A stretch of 64,000 bases of DNA from NCBI GenBank assembly GCA_964503315.1, contig CAZCZL010000011.1, forward strand, positions 61,937 through 125,936. Reading direction: 5' to 3'. The stretch comes from FEB-12 sp964503315. Its GTDB lineage: Bacteria; Zixibacteria; MSB-5A5; GN15; FEB-12. Below the pieces are notes generated by a model. That model had not been told where the DNA came from and ran no database searches. It saw nothing but the letters and a program-made list of their open reading frames with translations. A program made the translations under genes and the position numbers. The first letter of the stretch is position 1. Every line of letters starts with the position of its first letter. Positions 1-8,426 of the stretch are shown piece after piece.

Positions 1-1813
1 TCTCGTCAGTCTCGACCTTGTAGTTCCATTCGGATATCGGGAGTTGTTCGATCTTCTCGAGCAGTTCAGCGCCGTCGACCGGCTGAAAGTTCTCCTTGAG
101 GTTCTGATCCGAAGCATTGGTCCAGACACCGCCGGCAGTCAAGTGAGCGCCAGAGGAGTGTTCGATCGGATTGGCGGTTCCAGCAAGGTCTAACTGGATA
201 ATCAGCGAGTTCCCGGTGCCCATCGCGTTGCTCGTGGAGAAAGTCATGCGGGCAGTTGTGGAGTCGCACGAATTCTCCGTTTCGATCGTGGTATTGGTAT
301 CGCTGTACCGGATATTATTGCCGCATTTCGTGCGATTCGCTTTCTCCTTGGCCTTCATCCGGGCCGGCATGAGGAGAGAATTGGTGAATTCGAATGTGTG
401 TTCGGTGACAACTGAATCAGGTGTTGTGGTTGTGATGACGCGGTTCCTGTCAGCACCTGTCCCCTTACTGTTGATTGCAACGCTGCAAGTGGTCGGCAGA
501 ACAATTGAACTGATTTCTCCTTCCGGCACCCCATCGCCGTCCGAGTCAGCCTCAAGGAGAGTCGTTGCGGAAACTGAATCAGCGCTGCTGGAACACCTCA
601 GACTTTGGCTGTTTTGCGAGGCGGTGATCTTGACATCTCCCTTCCTTGGGGTGAGTTTCAGTTGAACCTCCACGCCATCCTGGCCGCTTGAACCAAGATT
701 TGTAACACGAATCTTTCGTTCAGCGCTTCCTTCACTAACAATGGTCGAGTCCGATGTCTCAGCCACGCCGTCACCATCGTCATCAATCGAGATCACCTGC
801 TTGGCACTGTCAACGGATGTGCCGGTGGTAACCGATACCACCCGGCCGCTCTGCGCGCCGGTACCCTTGGTATTGACAGCGAACTGTGACATGGTCGGGA
901 CAATCGCGGAAGAGATCTCCTGCTCAGGGGAACCATCACCATCGTCGTCACAATCAAGAACCATGCCGGATGAGTCGGCCTCTGAAAAGAGCCGTGCCGA
1001 TCGACTGGATGTCGCCTGATGAGAATGCAGGCGGACTGAAATACTCTTGCGGTGATTTGATGCCCTTGTCCTGACTGTGGCGGCGGCAGTCTGATCCGAC
1101 TGAGAGATCAGTATTTCCGAGCTATCAGAGTTGATGCGCATCGACCCAAGTCCGACATTGGAGCCTTGGGAGTGCCCAAAATGACCAAGAGCGCCGGTAG
1201 GACTGGCGCTTTCAGCGACTACGACATCAGGAGTGCCATCGTCATCCAGATCATGGGCCGTCATTCGTTTGGCACCCGTGGCCGAAACGCTGTCGGTGAT
1301 GACATAATCCTCGATGCCGTCATCATCAGCGTCGGCTTCGAAGAGAAGGGCCATAGTAGCGTCAAGACCTCCTCCTCCGCCCTTGACCGTTCCCTTCGCT
1401 CGCTGGCTCGCGGAAGAGGTTGCGCTGTGAAGACTCGATGCAGTCATGGCTTGGGCGACGGCCCGCATTCTGGTTCGCGGCTCCATCGGCGATTGTCCCG
1501 CCAGTTGCGTTTGCAGAAACAGAGTCTGGCCGGTGAAGATATCCGGCAGACTACTGCTGCCGCACCCAAGGCAGGTAGCAAACAAGCCCCGGCTCGTGGT
1601 GACTACCACCACTTCGCTGTGCAGCATGGTGCCGCCCACTGAGTCGGTCCAGACCGACAGGATCAGATCCTTTGGACCGTCCGGAACAGGATTGCTCAAA
1701 GCATCGGTGAGCTGCCCCTGGAAAGCGATCGAATCGGCGATCGGACTTGCCGAGGTGGTAGGCGCGCAAACGATCACGCACAGAATGCTGAAACATGCTG
1801 ACAGATAACGCAT
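1..1813 (-). CDS. Surface protein with YQG-type N-terminus and S74 chaperone domain (C-terminus cut off by window)
   Basis: The reading frame is open from an ATG at 1813 to the window edge (604 codons visible). It begins with a hydrophobic signal peptide (MRYLSACFSILCVIVCA). Next comes a module around residues 29-60 (IAFQGQLTD...NPVPDGP) also seen at the N-terminus of the gene at 55012. The middle carries several acidic loops such as EADADDDGIED, DDDGDGSPE and EADSDGDGVPEGE, which resemble thrombospondin-3/EF-hand calcium-binding loops. The last visible stretch (WTNASDQNLKENFQPVDG, then ELLEKI and W-x-Y) is the typical start of a peptidase S74 / endosialidase intramolecular chaperone domain, which in known proteins trimerises fibres and then cleaves itself off. 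The rest of that domain lies outside the window. A secreted, calcium-stabilised trimeric fibre is the inference; the ligand is unknown. Confidence 0.8.
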   Translation of the reverse strand, partial: MRYLSACFSILCVIVCAPTTSASPIADSIAFQGQLTDALSNPVPDGPKDLILSVWTDSVGGTMLHSEVVVVTTSRGLFATCLGCGSSSLPDIFTGQTLFLQTQLAGQSPMEPRTRMRAVAQAMTASSLHSATSSASQRAKGTVKGGGGGLDATMALLFEADADDDGIEDYVITDSVSATGAKRMTAHDLDDDGTPDVVVAESASPTGALGHFGHSQGSNVGLGSMRINSDSSEILISQSDQTAAATVRTRASNHRKSISVRLHSHQATSSRSARLFSEADSSGMVLDCDDDGDGSPEQEISSAIVPTMSQFAVNTKGTGAQSGRVVSVTTGTSVDSAKQVISIDDDGDGVAETSDSTIVSEGSAERKIRVTNLGSSGQDGVEVQLKLTPRKGDVKITASQNSQSLRCSSSADSVSATTLLEADSDGDGVPEGEISSIVLPTTCSVAINSKGTGADRNRVITTTTPDSVVTEHTFEFTNSLLMPARMKAKEKANRTKCGNNIRYSDTNTTIETENSCDSTTARMTFSTSNAMGTGNSLIIQLDLAGTANPIEHSSGAHLTAGGVWTNASDQNLKENFQPVDGAELLEKIEQLPISEWNYKVETDE

Positions 1814-2066
1814 CGTAAACTCCGAATTCCTATTTTATAAGTAATCAGTTCTTCATCTTATGTGCGGCCACGGCCGCATTAGACAGGGCCGGCCCGATTG
1901 ACGCACTGGTCTGCGCGCCACTCTTTCAATCAGTTAATCACCAACGCACCAGCATGAGCGTATCATCAGGCTAGCAAGCCGCTGGATGTGCGACTCGAGT
2001 GTTGCATGCCTTAACCAATGGTTCAGATTCATGGCCTCTCGTCGGATCGTTGCCTGTCCCCAACTG

Positions 2067-4541
2067 TCATAGTGGCGAAAACGTTATCGTTATGGATGCC
2101 GTCGCGTTGTAATTGCTCCTGACATCGAGCCAGTACTCGCCGGGGGGGAGTTCACCTGAGGTCGAAACGCTCTGGCTAATATCCTCGAAGTCAATTATCA
2201 TCCCCGTGGGGCCACCGAATCGTACCATCATTTGCGCCGATGAACCGCCCGAAAGAGTGCCCGTAGCCGAAAATGCGACGGTGCCTCCTTTTACCACGAA
2301 TCCCGCGATAACAGAGGCCCCTGCGCTCGAATAACCGGTGTAGCAGTTCGAGTCTACTGGTGTTTGATCCGTTTCCTCTGTCTGAGCGGTTGCGGACACG
2401 CCAGTAATCAGGTCACCGGATGCCACATACCAGTTCAACTCCGCTTTGGCGTCGGCGAAAAATGTGGCGCTTGCACATGGAGCAGTTGCCGCAGCGTGCA
2501 CATCCACTGGAGAAGCCCCCTCTGTGCCACCGGAGAAGTGTTGTTCACGTATTGTGGTGTCGGTTTGCATGGCAGGCTGCCACGAAATCACCTGCTCGGT
2601 ACGTACATATGCACTCGAAGTGTACTCTGAACCCATAGCGGTCACCTGAGCGCCGCATGGCAGAAGGCTGTCACGAACTCGCGCGCTGCCAGAATAGAGA
2701 CTGGAGTGCGCATAGTAATAGAGGATGTCTCTGTCCGTCACGGCAGTTTCATCGAAACTGGTGTCGGTGCAATTCGGCGGACTTACTGAAGTGTATTCCG
2801 GGGGCGTGTTAGCATTCAAATCAAATGCTGCAGCGGTTGTCCCTCCCGTCCACCCGTCGCCATTCAAGTCGAAGCGTGAGTAATCCTTGGTATACTGCGG
2901 CTCGTCGATCACATTCAAGAACGCTTCAATATCTTTCTCGTCGAACGTGCCCGCCGCGGTATCGGCGACATTGAGAATCGCCTTCCGTACATCAGCGTTC
3001 GACAATCCGTCATCCAGCGCCAGGACCGCCTTATAGGAATTGACAATACCTCTGGAATTGTCGTACGCGCTCAAGAGGAACTGCTTTGCTTGGATGGGCG
3101 TGAGAGTCCCCTTGAGGTTCATCATATAGGCTACAAGCCCAGCCGCCTGAGGCGTGGCCATGGAGGTTCCCGACGGTGTACCGAACCCATCGATACAAGT
3201 CGCATCGTTGGTCACACACGGACTGAAAACGCGAACCCCGACGAAGCGAATTTCGGCTCCAACATTGGAGAAAGCTGATCGTGTCCCGTTTAGATTCGAA
3301 CTGCCGACTACCAGCGTATTGACGAGGGGCTGCAGAATGTACGGCTTTGTCGTCGCGTACAACTGTTGCAGTTGCACATACCCGAGACTGTCGGCCGCGG
3401 TATACTCTCCAGCACCGAGCCAGTCCCACGGCGAGACCATCTGCGCTGCCATCGTAAAGGGGCTGTTGTAAACTGCAAGCGAGCCTTCTCCGGGAACGCG
3501 TCCGTCATTGCCGGAAGAGGTCGCGTGGACGAACTGTGTCTGTTTGTCTCCGACTAGTTCACGCCACTTGAGCGCCAGCAGGATGCGTTCCCATTTGGAG
3601 ACATTGCTAAAGGTCGGATCATTGTACCCCAGACTTGTGCTGACCACCGTCTGGCTCGTGGAAGGGATGGCATCGGCTATCTGCTGTAATTTGGCACCCC
3701 ACTCTTCGGAGCCAACATTGATGGATCGGATCCTGATCAGGTTGGAGTTCCCCGGATGTATACCAGTTGCGCCGATGTCGTCGAACCTGGCGCCCAGGAT
3801 ACCACTTACATAGAATCCATGGTTGCCGAGGGCGGTGTTGGTGTGAGCATCGTACCTGATATCAGCGCCATCGCCTTGGATCGCCACAAATTCCTGACCG
3901 GGCAGCTCGGCATGCGGTGTGAGCCGGGCATAAGCATCTGGAACCAGGACCGTCACTCGATTATTGACCTGACTTGCCCGGCTGTTCGCATTCCATGCTG
4001 CCGGCATGTAGCAGGCCTTCAGATGCGCTATGTTGGCTCCAGCCGGATCTCCGGGAATGTCCTTTGGCGCCATCTCGGGATCGGGCTCGGCCGGCGCGGG
4101 CGGTATCGGGACATAACAGGGGAACGCGAAGAGAAATGGCTCACTCTCGGCGAGCCGCGAGGTGAGGTTTTCAATGTCCTGAACAGCGCTTACCGCCGGA
4201 ACGGACAATGTCAGAAACACGCTGGCATCATCCATGCAGATGATCCGCGCATGTAGTGAGTCGAGCAAGTTGTTGACCTGACCGACCGTAGCGGAAGGAC
4301 TTATCACGACAAATATCTTGTTTGCCACCAGACCCGTGGTATCACTCAGGATCGCAGGTGGCATCGCGGCCATGAAATTCACTGTCTGACCTACAGCGTT
4401 GTCACCACCGTTTCCCGACAGCAACACACCGATCAGCCCATTATCCAGCGGCTTGTTCGTATTCGAATCAGTGCTCTTGCTGCAACTCAAGGCCAGAGTC
4501 AGCAACGCGAGTAGTGCAGCGAGAGTGCATTTCGTAGTCAT
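2067..4541 (-). CDS. Subtilisin-like (S8) serine protease lipoprotein, paralogue A
   Basis: This 824-aa protein has a lipobox (LALS-C, Cys20) followed by SKSTD, shared with three paralogues in the window. Residues about 70-140 resemble an S8 propeptide/I9-like inhibitor domain. The catalytic set is visible: Asp202 (LVPDAY), His241 (GNHGFYVSG), oxyanion Asn345 (SSGNDG) and Ser460 in GTSMATPQAAG. Around residue 590 an EF-hand-like loop (FDLNGDGWTG) precedes a C-terminal beta-rich region unlike that of paralogues B and C. An AAAGG Shine-Dalgarno lies 9 nt before the ATG. The gene is tandem with B, 57 nt downstream of it. The likely role is an outer-membrane or surface-anchored endopeptidase; the substrate is unknown. 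Asp202 is assigned by alignment to the paralogues (DDF) and is the least certain catalytic residue. Confidence 0.88.
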   Translation of the reverse strand: MTTKCTLAALLALLTLALSCSKSTDSNTNKPLDNGLIGVLLSGNGGDNAVGQTVNFMAAMPPAILSDTTGLVANKIFVVISPSATVGQVNNLLDSLHARIICMDDASVFLTLSVPAVSAVQDIENLTSRLAESEPFLFAFPCYVPIPPAPAEPDPEMAPKDIPGDPAGANIAHLKACYMPAAWNANSRASQVNNRVTVLVPDAYARLTPHAELPGQEFVAIQGDGADIRYDAHTNTALGNHGFYVSGILGARFDDIGATGIHPGNSNLIRIRSINVGSEEWGAKLQQIADAIPSTSQTVVSTSLGYNDPTFSNVSKWERILLALKWRELVGDKQTQFVHATSSGNDGRVPGEGSLAVYNSPFTMAAQMVSPWDWLGAGEYTAADSLGYVQLQQLYATTKPYILQPLVNTLVVGSSNLNGTRSAFSNVGAEIRFVGVRVFSPCVTNDATCIDGFGTPSGTSMATPQAAGLVAYMMNLKGTLTPIQAKQFLLSAYDNSRGIVNSYKAVLALDDGLSNADVRKAILNVADTAAGTFDEKDIEAFLNVIDEPQYTKDYSRFDLNGDGWTGGTTAAAFDLNANTPPEYTSVSPPNCTDTSFDETAVTDRDILYYYAHSSLYSGSARVRDSLLPCGAQVTAMGSEYTSSAYVRTEQVISWQPAMQTDTTIREQHFSGGTEGASPVDVHAAATAPCASATFFADAKAELNWYVASGDLITGVSATAQTEETDQTPVDSNCYTGYSSAGASVIAGFVVKGGTVAFSATGTLSGGSSAQMMVRFGGPTGMIIDFEDISQSVSTSGELPPGEYWLDVRSNYNATASITITFSPL

Positions 4542-4598
4542 CTGTAAACCTTTCGTGAAATCGTCAGGATACCAGACACAATTTCACATCGCCAATCA

Positions 4599-7280
4599 TC
4601 ATGGCCCGACAAGCAGCGAGATGCTGACATCAACTTCCGCCTCTATCGGTCCCACATCTATGAGTGTCGTGGCTGCAGTAGCCACATTTGATAATGCTGT
4701 CAACCTGTACACATGATGCTCCGCCAGCGGAGTAAGCAAGTCGCTCACCACAAATGGCAGGGAGTTCACGTCACTATCAAATTTCTGAAACAGGGTCGTT
4801 ATTTGTCTCGCCGCTGGCGATGCCAACATTGTTGTGTCAACAACACTTAGTTCCACGATGCAGCGGGCTCGCGGAGTCAGGAGCTGATTTGTGGGCAATA
4901 CGGTTCCGTCGATCACCAGAGTGAAAGGCATGCCGTTCGATCCCTCCGCCAGGGCGAAATCTACCGAACTCTCAGCTCCTGCCCCGCTACTTACACGGAA
5001 TTGGCATCCTGACGAAGTTGACGTGGGTGGCGTAGCGGTGGCGCTGCAGTTCAAGAATACCGCACCGATTACACTTAAACTCGTGCTTCCACCGCTGGCG
5101 ATCAGATTGGAAGCGCTCGAAGCATCGGATCTGAATCGAAACCCGCCTGGACCTTTACACCAAAGACCGGTGTTGTGCTGGACGGAGTCTCGGTACTCAT
5201 CAAGAGCGGCGGATACACTTCCATTGAAGCTTGAGTCCCTCTTGTAGATGCCTAGAATTGGCAATGCGCAGTTCACGCTGGTATATGTTGAATCGTGCCC
5301 AGTCCAAAACGGAGTACATGACACGCCTAACAACTCGTTCCGCGTGGAGTCATTTCCGGAGTACAATTGAGTAAAGGCGTAATATCTCAGAATATCACGG
5401 TCAGTCACGGCCCTTTCATCCAACGTCGTGTCGTTTGGACTTGGAGTATCACACGGTGTCACCGTTACCGTTGAATACGCCGGCGGGGTATTGATATCCA
5501 GATCGAACGGCGCGGTCGAGGCCGTCAGCATGGTGTCCCCGGTGTATCCGTCACCGTTGAGGTCGAAGGGAGAGTGGTCTTTTGGCCACGGAGGTGTCCT
5601 GCCTCCACGATCAGCCTCGTAGTAGAGAATCGAATCGAGAAACATCTTCAGATCTTTCTCGTCGAACTTCATGTCGCTCCCCTTCTGTCCATTGGCATCG
5701 GAAATGTCTAACAGTGACAAACGTATCCCGGCATCGGATATTGAGTGATCCAGCGACAGGGTTGCTTTGTAAGCATCGACCCACTTGGCATTGTAGCAGT
5801 TCATGATTATGGCGATGGTTTCATCGACCGTAAGCGATGGCGAGAGCGCCCAGAGCCACCCCGCCAAAGCGGCCACCTGAGGCGCGGCAAACGAAGTCCC
5901 GTCGTAGCTCCCCTGCCAAGCGACATCGGTCCCCGGACCACAGATCGCATCCCCCATCGAGCAGGGAAGCGTAACGTTCTCGCCGATCATGCGGATATCC
6001 GACGGACCATTGGAAAATGATGAGAGATTACCACTCCAATCAGAAGAGCCCACCGTCAGTACATTCCTCAATTTGGCTGCGTGCATACTGCCTTGCATCA
6101 CGGCCCGGGCAAACAACGTATCTAGTGCGGCGCTATCCGCCGGTGAAACGGCAGCCCCCTGTAACATTTGGAGCGGGGTGTCAAACCGAGCGGTCAAGGT
6201 AAAGGGAGAGTTGTAATCGGCGTTGGTCTGACCAGGCGAAAGGAAGCCGTCATTCCCCGAAGCTTGCGTATGCAGAAAATCACCCTGTCGGTCTACCACT
6301 AACAAGCGCCAACAGAATGCGTGTTCTATCCGTTGGCGTTTTGAGAATCGGGTGAAGTCTCCGTTATAGCCGAAACTGGTATTCAAGATGAACTTTCCGG
6401 ACGCGGGCAGTCGTCGGTTCAACTCCGCCATAATGGCCACCCACGAACCAGCCATGGTCATGCTGATACAAGGGAGGCGAAGGAGGTTTGCCGTGTCCGC
6501 AAATGCCCCGGTCGAACCAATATTGTCATACTTCGCGCCAATTGTGCCAGCCACCGCAAAACCGTGATTTCCGTCTATTTTCCCCCATGCGTTCAGCAGG
6601 GTATCTATTGCCCCGATCCCGGCTATAAACGTCTGGGCGGGTATTTCAGGGTGTGTCGTGAATCGAGTGAAATCGTCAGCAACAACAATGGTCACTGGAG
6701 AGTGAAGGCTGGCGGCGCGTTCCCTCAGGTTCCATGCCGCGGGAAACTTCGCCTCTTCAAGAGGAGTGATCCGGATGCTTGCCGGATAGTCCGGCATAAC
6801 TGCTCCGTCATTGCCTGCGGTCGGATCAAAGCACGGATACGCCGACAGGAATCCACCGGAGGAGACCAGAGTCGAACAAATAGTCTCTGCCTGACCAACC
6901 GAGGTCAGAGCAGGAACCACCAGCTCAGTGAACATCAGTCCCGCCCGCATACAGCTGATCTTGCCCCCCAGGCCATTCAGTGCTGTGTTAACTTCACCAA
7001 CAGTTGCACCAGGATTGATGACTGCTTCAAGCCGCGTGGTGACAAAGTCCCCATCCCATTCATCCTCGGGCACGGCGAACGGCCCGTGGTCGCTCGTACC
7101 CGACAAGGCGGAGTCGGTATACACGCCTGCCAGCAGAATACCGATCGGACCACTATCCGGCGGCTTGTTCGTGTTAGGATCGGTGCTCTTGCTGCAACTG
7201 AAGGCGAGAATGCTGAGAATGGCTAAAAAGAAGAAAAGGTGCCGTACCGGATGTTCTGACATACATGTCGAAAGAGACAT
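4599..7280 (-). CDS. Subtilisin-like (S8) serine protease lipoprotein, paralogue B (mosaic)
   Basis: This 893-aa protein has lipobox LAFS-C (Cys29), then SKSTDPNTNKPPD. Residues 80-150 form a propeptide-like region. The protease core has D202/D203 (VVADDF), H239 (GNHGFAVAG), N343 (ASGNDGF) and S463 (DGTSFAAPQVA). An EF-hand-like loop (FDLNGDGYTGDT) lies near residue 620. The start at 7280 is backed by AGGTGA 8 nt upstream; a second ATG at 7262 lacks a ribosome site. The protease half up to INTPPAYS matches paralogue D (59698-62271) most closely, while the C-terminal 270 residues match paralogue C (56969-59638) almost throughout, so the gene looks recombinant. A 24-bp dyad lies 33 nt upstream of the ATG. 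Expected to be an extracytoplasmic, lipid-anchored endopeptidase. Confidence 0.9.
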   Translation of the reverse strand: MSLSTCMSEHPVRHLFFFLAILSILAFSCSKSTDPNTNKPPDSGPIGILLAGVYTDSALSGTSDHGPFAVPEDEWDGDFVTTRLEAVINPGATVGEVNTALNGLGGKISCMRAGLMFTELVVPALTSVGQAETICSTLVSSGGFLSAYPCFDPTAGNDGAVMPDYPASIRITPLEEAKFPAAWNLRERAASLHSPVTIVVADDFTRFTTHPEIPAQTFIAGIGAIDTLLNAWGKIDGNHGFAVAGTIGAKYDNIGSTGAFADTANLLRLPCISMTMAGSWVAIMAELNRRLPASGKFILNTSFGYNGDFTRFSKRQRIEHAFCWRLLVVDRQGDFLHTQASGNDGFLSPGQTNADYNSPFTLTARFDTPLQMLQGAAVSPADSAALDTLFARAVMQGSMHAAKLRNVLTVGSSDWSGNLSSFSNGPSDIRMIGENVTLPCSMGDAICGPGTDVAWQGSYDGTSFAAPQVAALAGWLWALSPSLTVDETIAIIMNCYNAKWVDAYKATLSLDHSISDAGIRLSLLDISDANGQKGSDMKFDEKDLKMFLDSILYYEADRGGRTPPWPKDHSPFDLNGDGYTGDTMLTASTAPFDLDINTPPAYSTVTVTPCDTPSPNDTTLDERAVTDRDILRYYAFTQLYSGNDSTRNELLGVSCTPFWTGHDSTYTSVNCALPILGIYKRDSSFNGSVSAALDEYRDSVQHNTGLWCKGPGGFRFRSDASSASNLIASGGSTSLSVIGAVFLNCSATATPPTSTSSGCQFRVSSGAGAESSVDFALAEGSNGMPFTLVIDGTVLPTNQLLTPRARCIVELSVVDTTMLASPAARQITTLFQKFDSDVNSLPFVVSDLLTPLAEHHVYRLTALSNVATAATTLIDVGPIEAEVDVSISLLVGP

Positions 7281-7313
7281 AGGATTGTCACCTGCAAAGA
7301 AGTTATTCTATGA

Positions 7314-7337
7314 TTTTAAGACGCCGCTATCCGAAAT
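7314..7337 (-). promoter_or_regulatory. Imperfect 24-bp dyad upstream of protease B (copy 2 of 3)
   Basis: In gene orientation the arms are ATTTCGGAT and GTCTTAAAA around a 6-nt spacer (AGCGGC). It aligns base for base with the dyads at 8113-8136 and 62316-62339 and lies 33 nt upstream of the start codon. It is the weakest copy as a palindrome (5 of 9 arm positions pair), but the sequence match to the others is clear. It could be an operator or part of a promoter. Confidence 0.45.
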
Positions 7338-7380
7338 AGGATTCCGAATTTGGTCGGTATTGGTCTTAACAAGTGCGAGA

Positions 7381-8052
7381 TCAGCTCCTCAGTGCGCGGG
7401 GAAAGAGCACATTGTTCTCTAAGTGAATATGCACGTGCAGCGACTGCTCAAGTGCTTCGAGGCCATGCCACAGAGCCCGCCAGGTGTTGCAGGCCTGAGC
7501 CGGGACCTCATAGTTGTCAGTCAACTCGCGCAAGTATCGGAGGGCTGTCCCAACTGAAGCGTGCTCATCTTCCATTACAGAAATCGGACCACCAGTCGCG
7601 GCACCGCGACCGGCCAGTATCATCGGGAAGAGAATCTTCTCTTCCTTTGCCATGTGACTCTGTAACTCTGACTTAACAGCGTCATACACAGCAACTAACT
7701 CAGACAATCGTTGGGGATCTTTGTCACAGTGCACTTCCAATACTTTGGCGGCCATGCGCTCCAAACGCGGCAGTTCCTCGTCAAGCGGACGATGATACGT
7801 TTCGAGAATGTGGTTAATCAGTTCATTGAGTGGCGCCATGTCCCAGCGGTGCTCTTGCACGTCAGCAGACACCAACTCCTGCGCGATCTCATCAATGACC
7901 CGCTTTACTTCTATACTTTTCTCCTGGCAGACTGCTGCAAGCGACCGTCCGCCGCCACAGCAGAAGTCGATGCCATACCGCGCAAATACGCGAGTGGCTA
8001 ACGGGTGTTCGGTGGCGAGAGATGCTACAGTTGCTTCTGCGGAAATTGTCAT
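7381..8052 (-). CDS. ric: Iron-sulfur cluster repair di-iron protein (Ric/ScdA/YtfE family)
   Basis: The N-terminal 60 residues form the ScdA/DUF542 domain with the diagnostic Cys pair in DFCCGGGRSL (Cys31-Cys32). The rest is a hemerythrin-like four-helix bundle with His/Glu ligand motifs (NHILETYH, SHMAKEEKILFP, EDEHASVG, HIHLENNVLFP). Members of this family repair Fe-S clusters damaged by nitric oxide or peroxide in the cytoplasm. The start is placed at 8052 because AAGGA sits 7 nt upstream; an ATG at 8076 would extend the protein by 8 residues but lies over that ribosome site. The length (223 aa) is normal for the family. The gene stands alone, and a palindrome 60 nt upstream is shared with protease genes. 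It fits functionally with the hemerythrin sensor pair at 11.5-13.3 kb. Confidence 0.93.
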   Translation of the reverse strand: MTISAEATVASLATEHPLATRVFARYGIDFCCGGGRSLAAVCQEKSIEVKRVIDEIAQELVSADVQEHRWDMAPLNELINHILETYHRPLDEELPRLERMAAKVLEVHCDKDPQRLSELVAVYDAVKSELQSHMAKEEKILFPMILAGRGAATGGPISVMEDEHASVGTALRYLRELTDNYEVPAQACNTWRALWHGLEALEQSLHVHIHLENNVLFPRALRS

Positions 8053-8112
8053 TTTCTTTTCCTTTATAGAATCCATACGGTGTCGCCGTTTCGTTCTCTA
8101 TGCTAATTGCTG

Positions 8113-8136
8113 ATTTAGGACTCCGTTATCCGCAAT
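8113..8136 (-). promoter_or_regulatory. 24-bp dyad upstream of ric (copy 1 of 3)
   Basis: In gene orientation the arms are ATTGCGGAT and GTCCTAAAT with a 6-nt spacer (AACGGA), 60 nt upstream of the ric start. The right arm and adjacent GGA are identical to the copy upstream of protease D at 62316-62339. The spacing and shape would suit an Rrf2/IscR/NsrR-type repressor, which is an inference from the ric context only. Confidence 0.5.
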
Positions 8137-8373
8137 ATAGCCTTGAAAAAATGCCGCTTCTCAGGGAGTTTCGACGGCCGTGCGATAATATAGACCTATT
8201 CTGTCCAAAGCGCAAGCCCAAATACTGACGGTCTTCTCCTTAGTTTTTTGGGGAGGTTGGATGTCTTGAAATGCAAGGGGTTATCTATGCGGTACTGCTC
8301 TTCGCATGTCGGTCGACCATAAAAGGAAATGCTGCGAAGCACACTACCAGAGGGAGAAGCGCTTGAATAAGAG

Positions 8374-8404
8374 CGGTCGCCGCAGATCATGTCCGCGGCG
8401 ACCG
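8374..8404 (-). terminator. Hairpin terminator of the dockerin gene
   Basis: A perfect 10-bp inverted repeat (CGGTCGCCGC / GCGGCGACCG) with an 11-nt loop lies 22 nt past the stop codon of the dockerin gene. On the minus strand it is followed by a T-containing but imperfect tract (CTCTTATTC), so termination may be partial. Confidence 0.6.
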
Positions 8405-8426
8405 TGGGAACCAAAGAGAAAAGGAA

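Larger units (their letters stand above)
8077..8426. other. Intergenic region with a dyad and a terminator
   Basis: No convincing gene is present; the short open frames here have no ribosome sites or recognisable motifs. The region holds the 24-bp dyad at 8113-8136 and the hairpin at 8374-8404. Confidence 0.6.
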
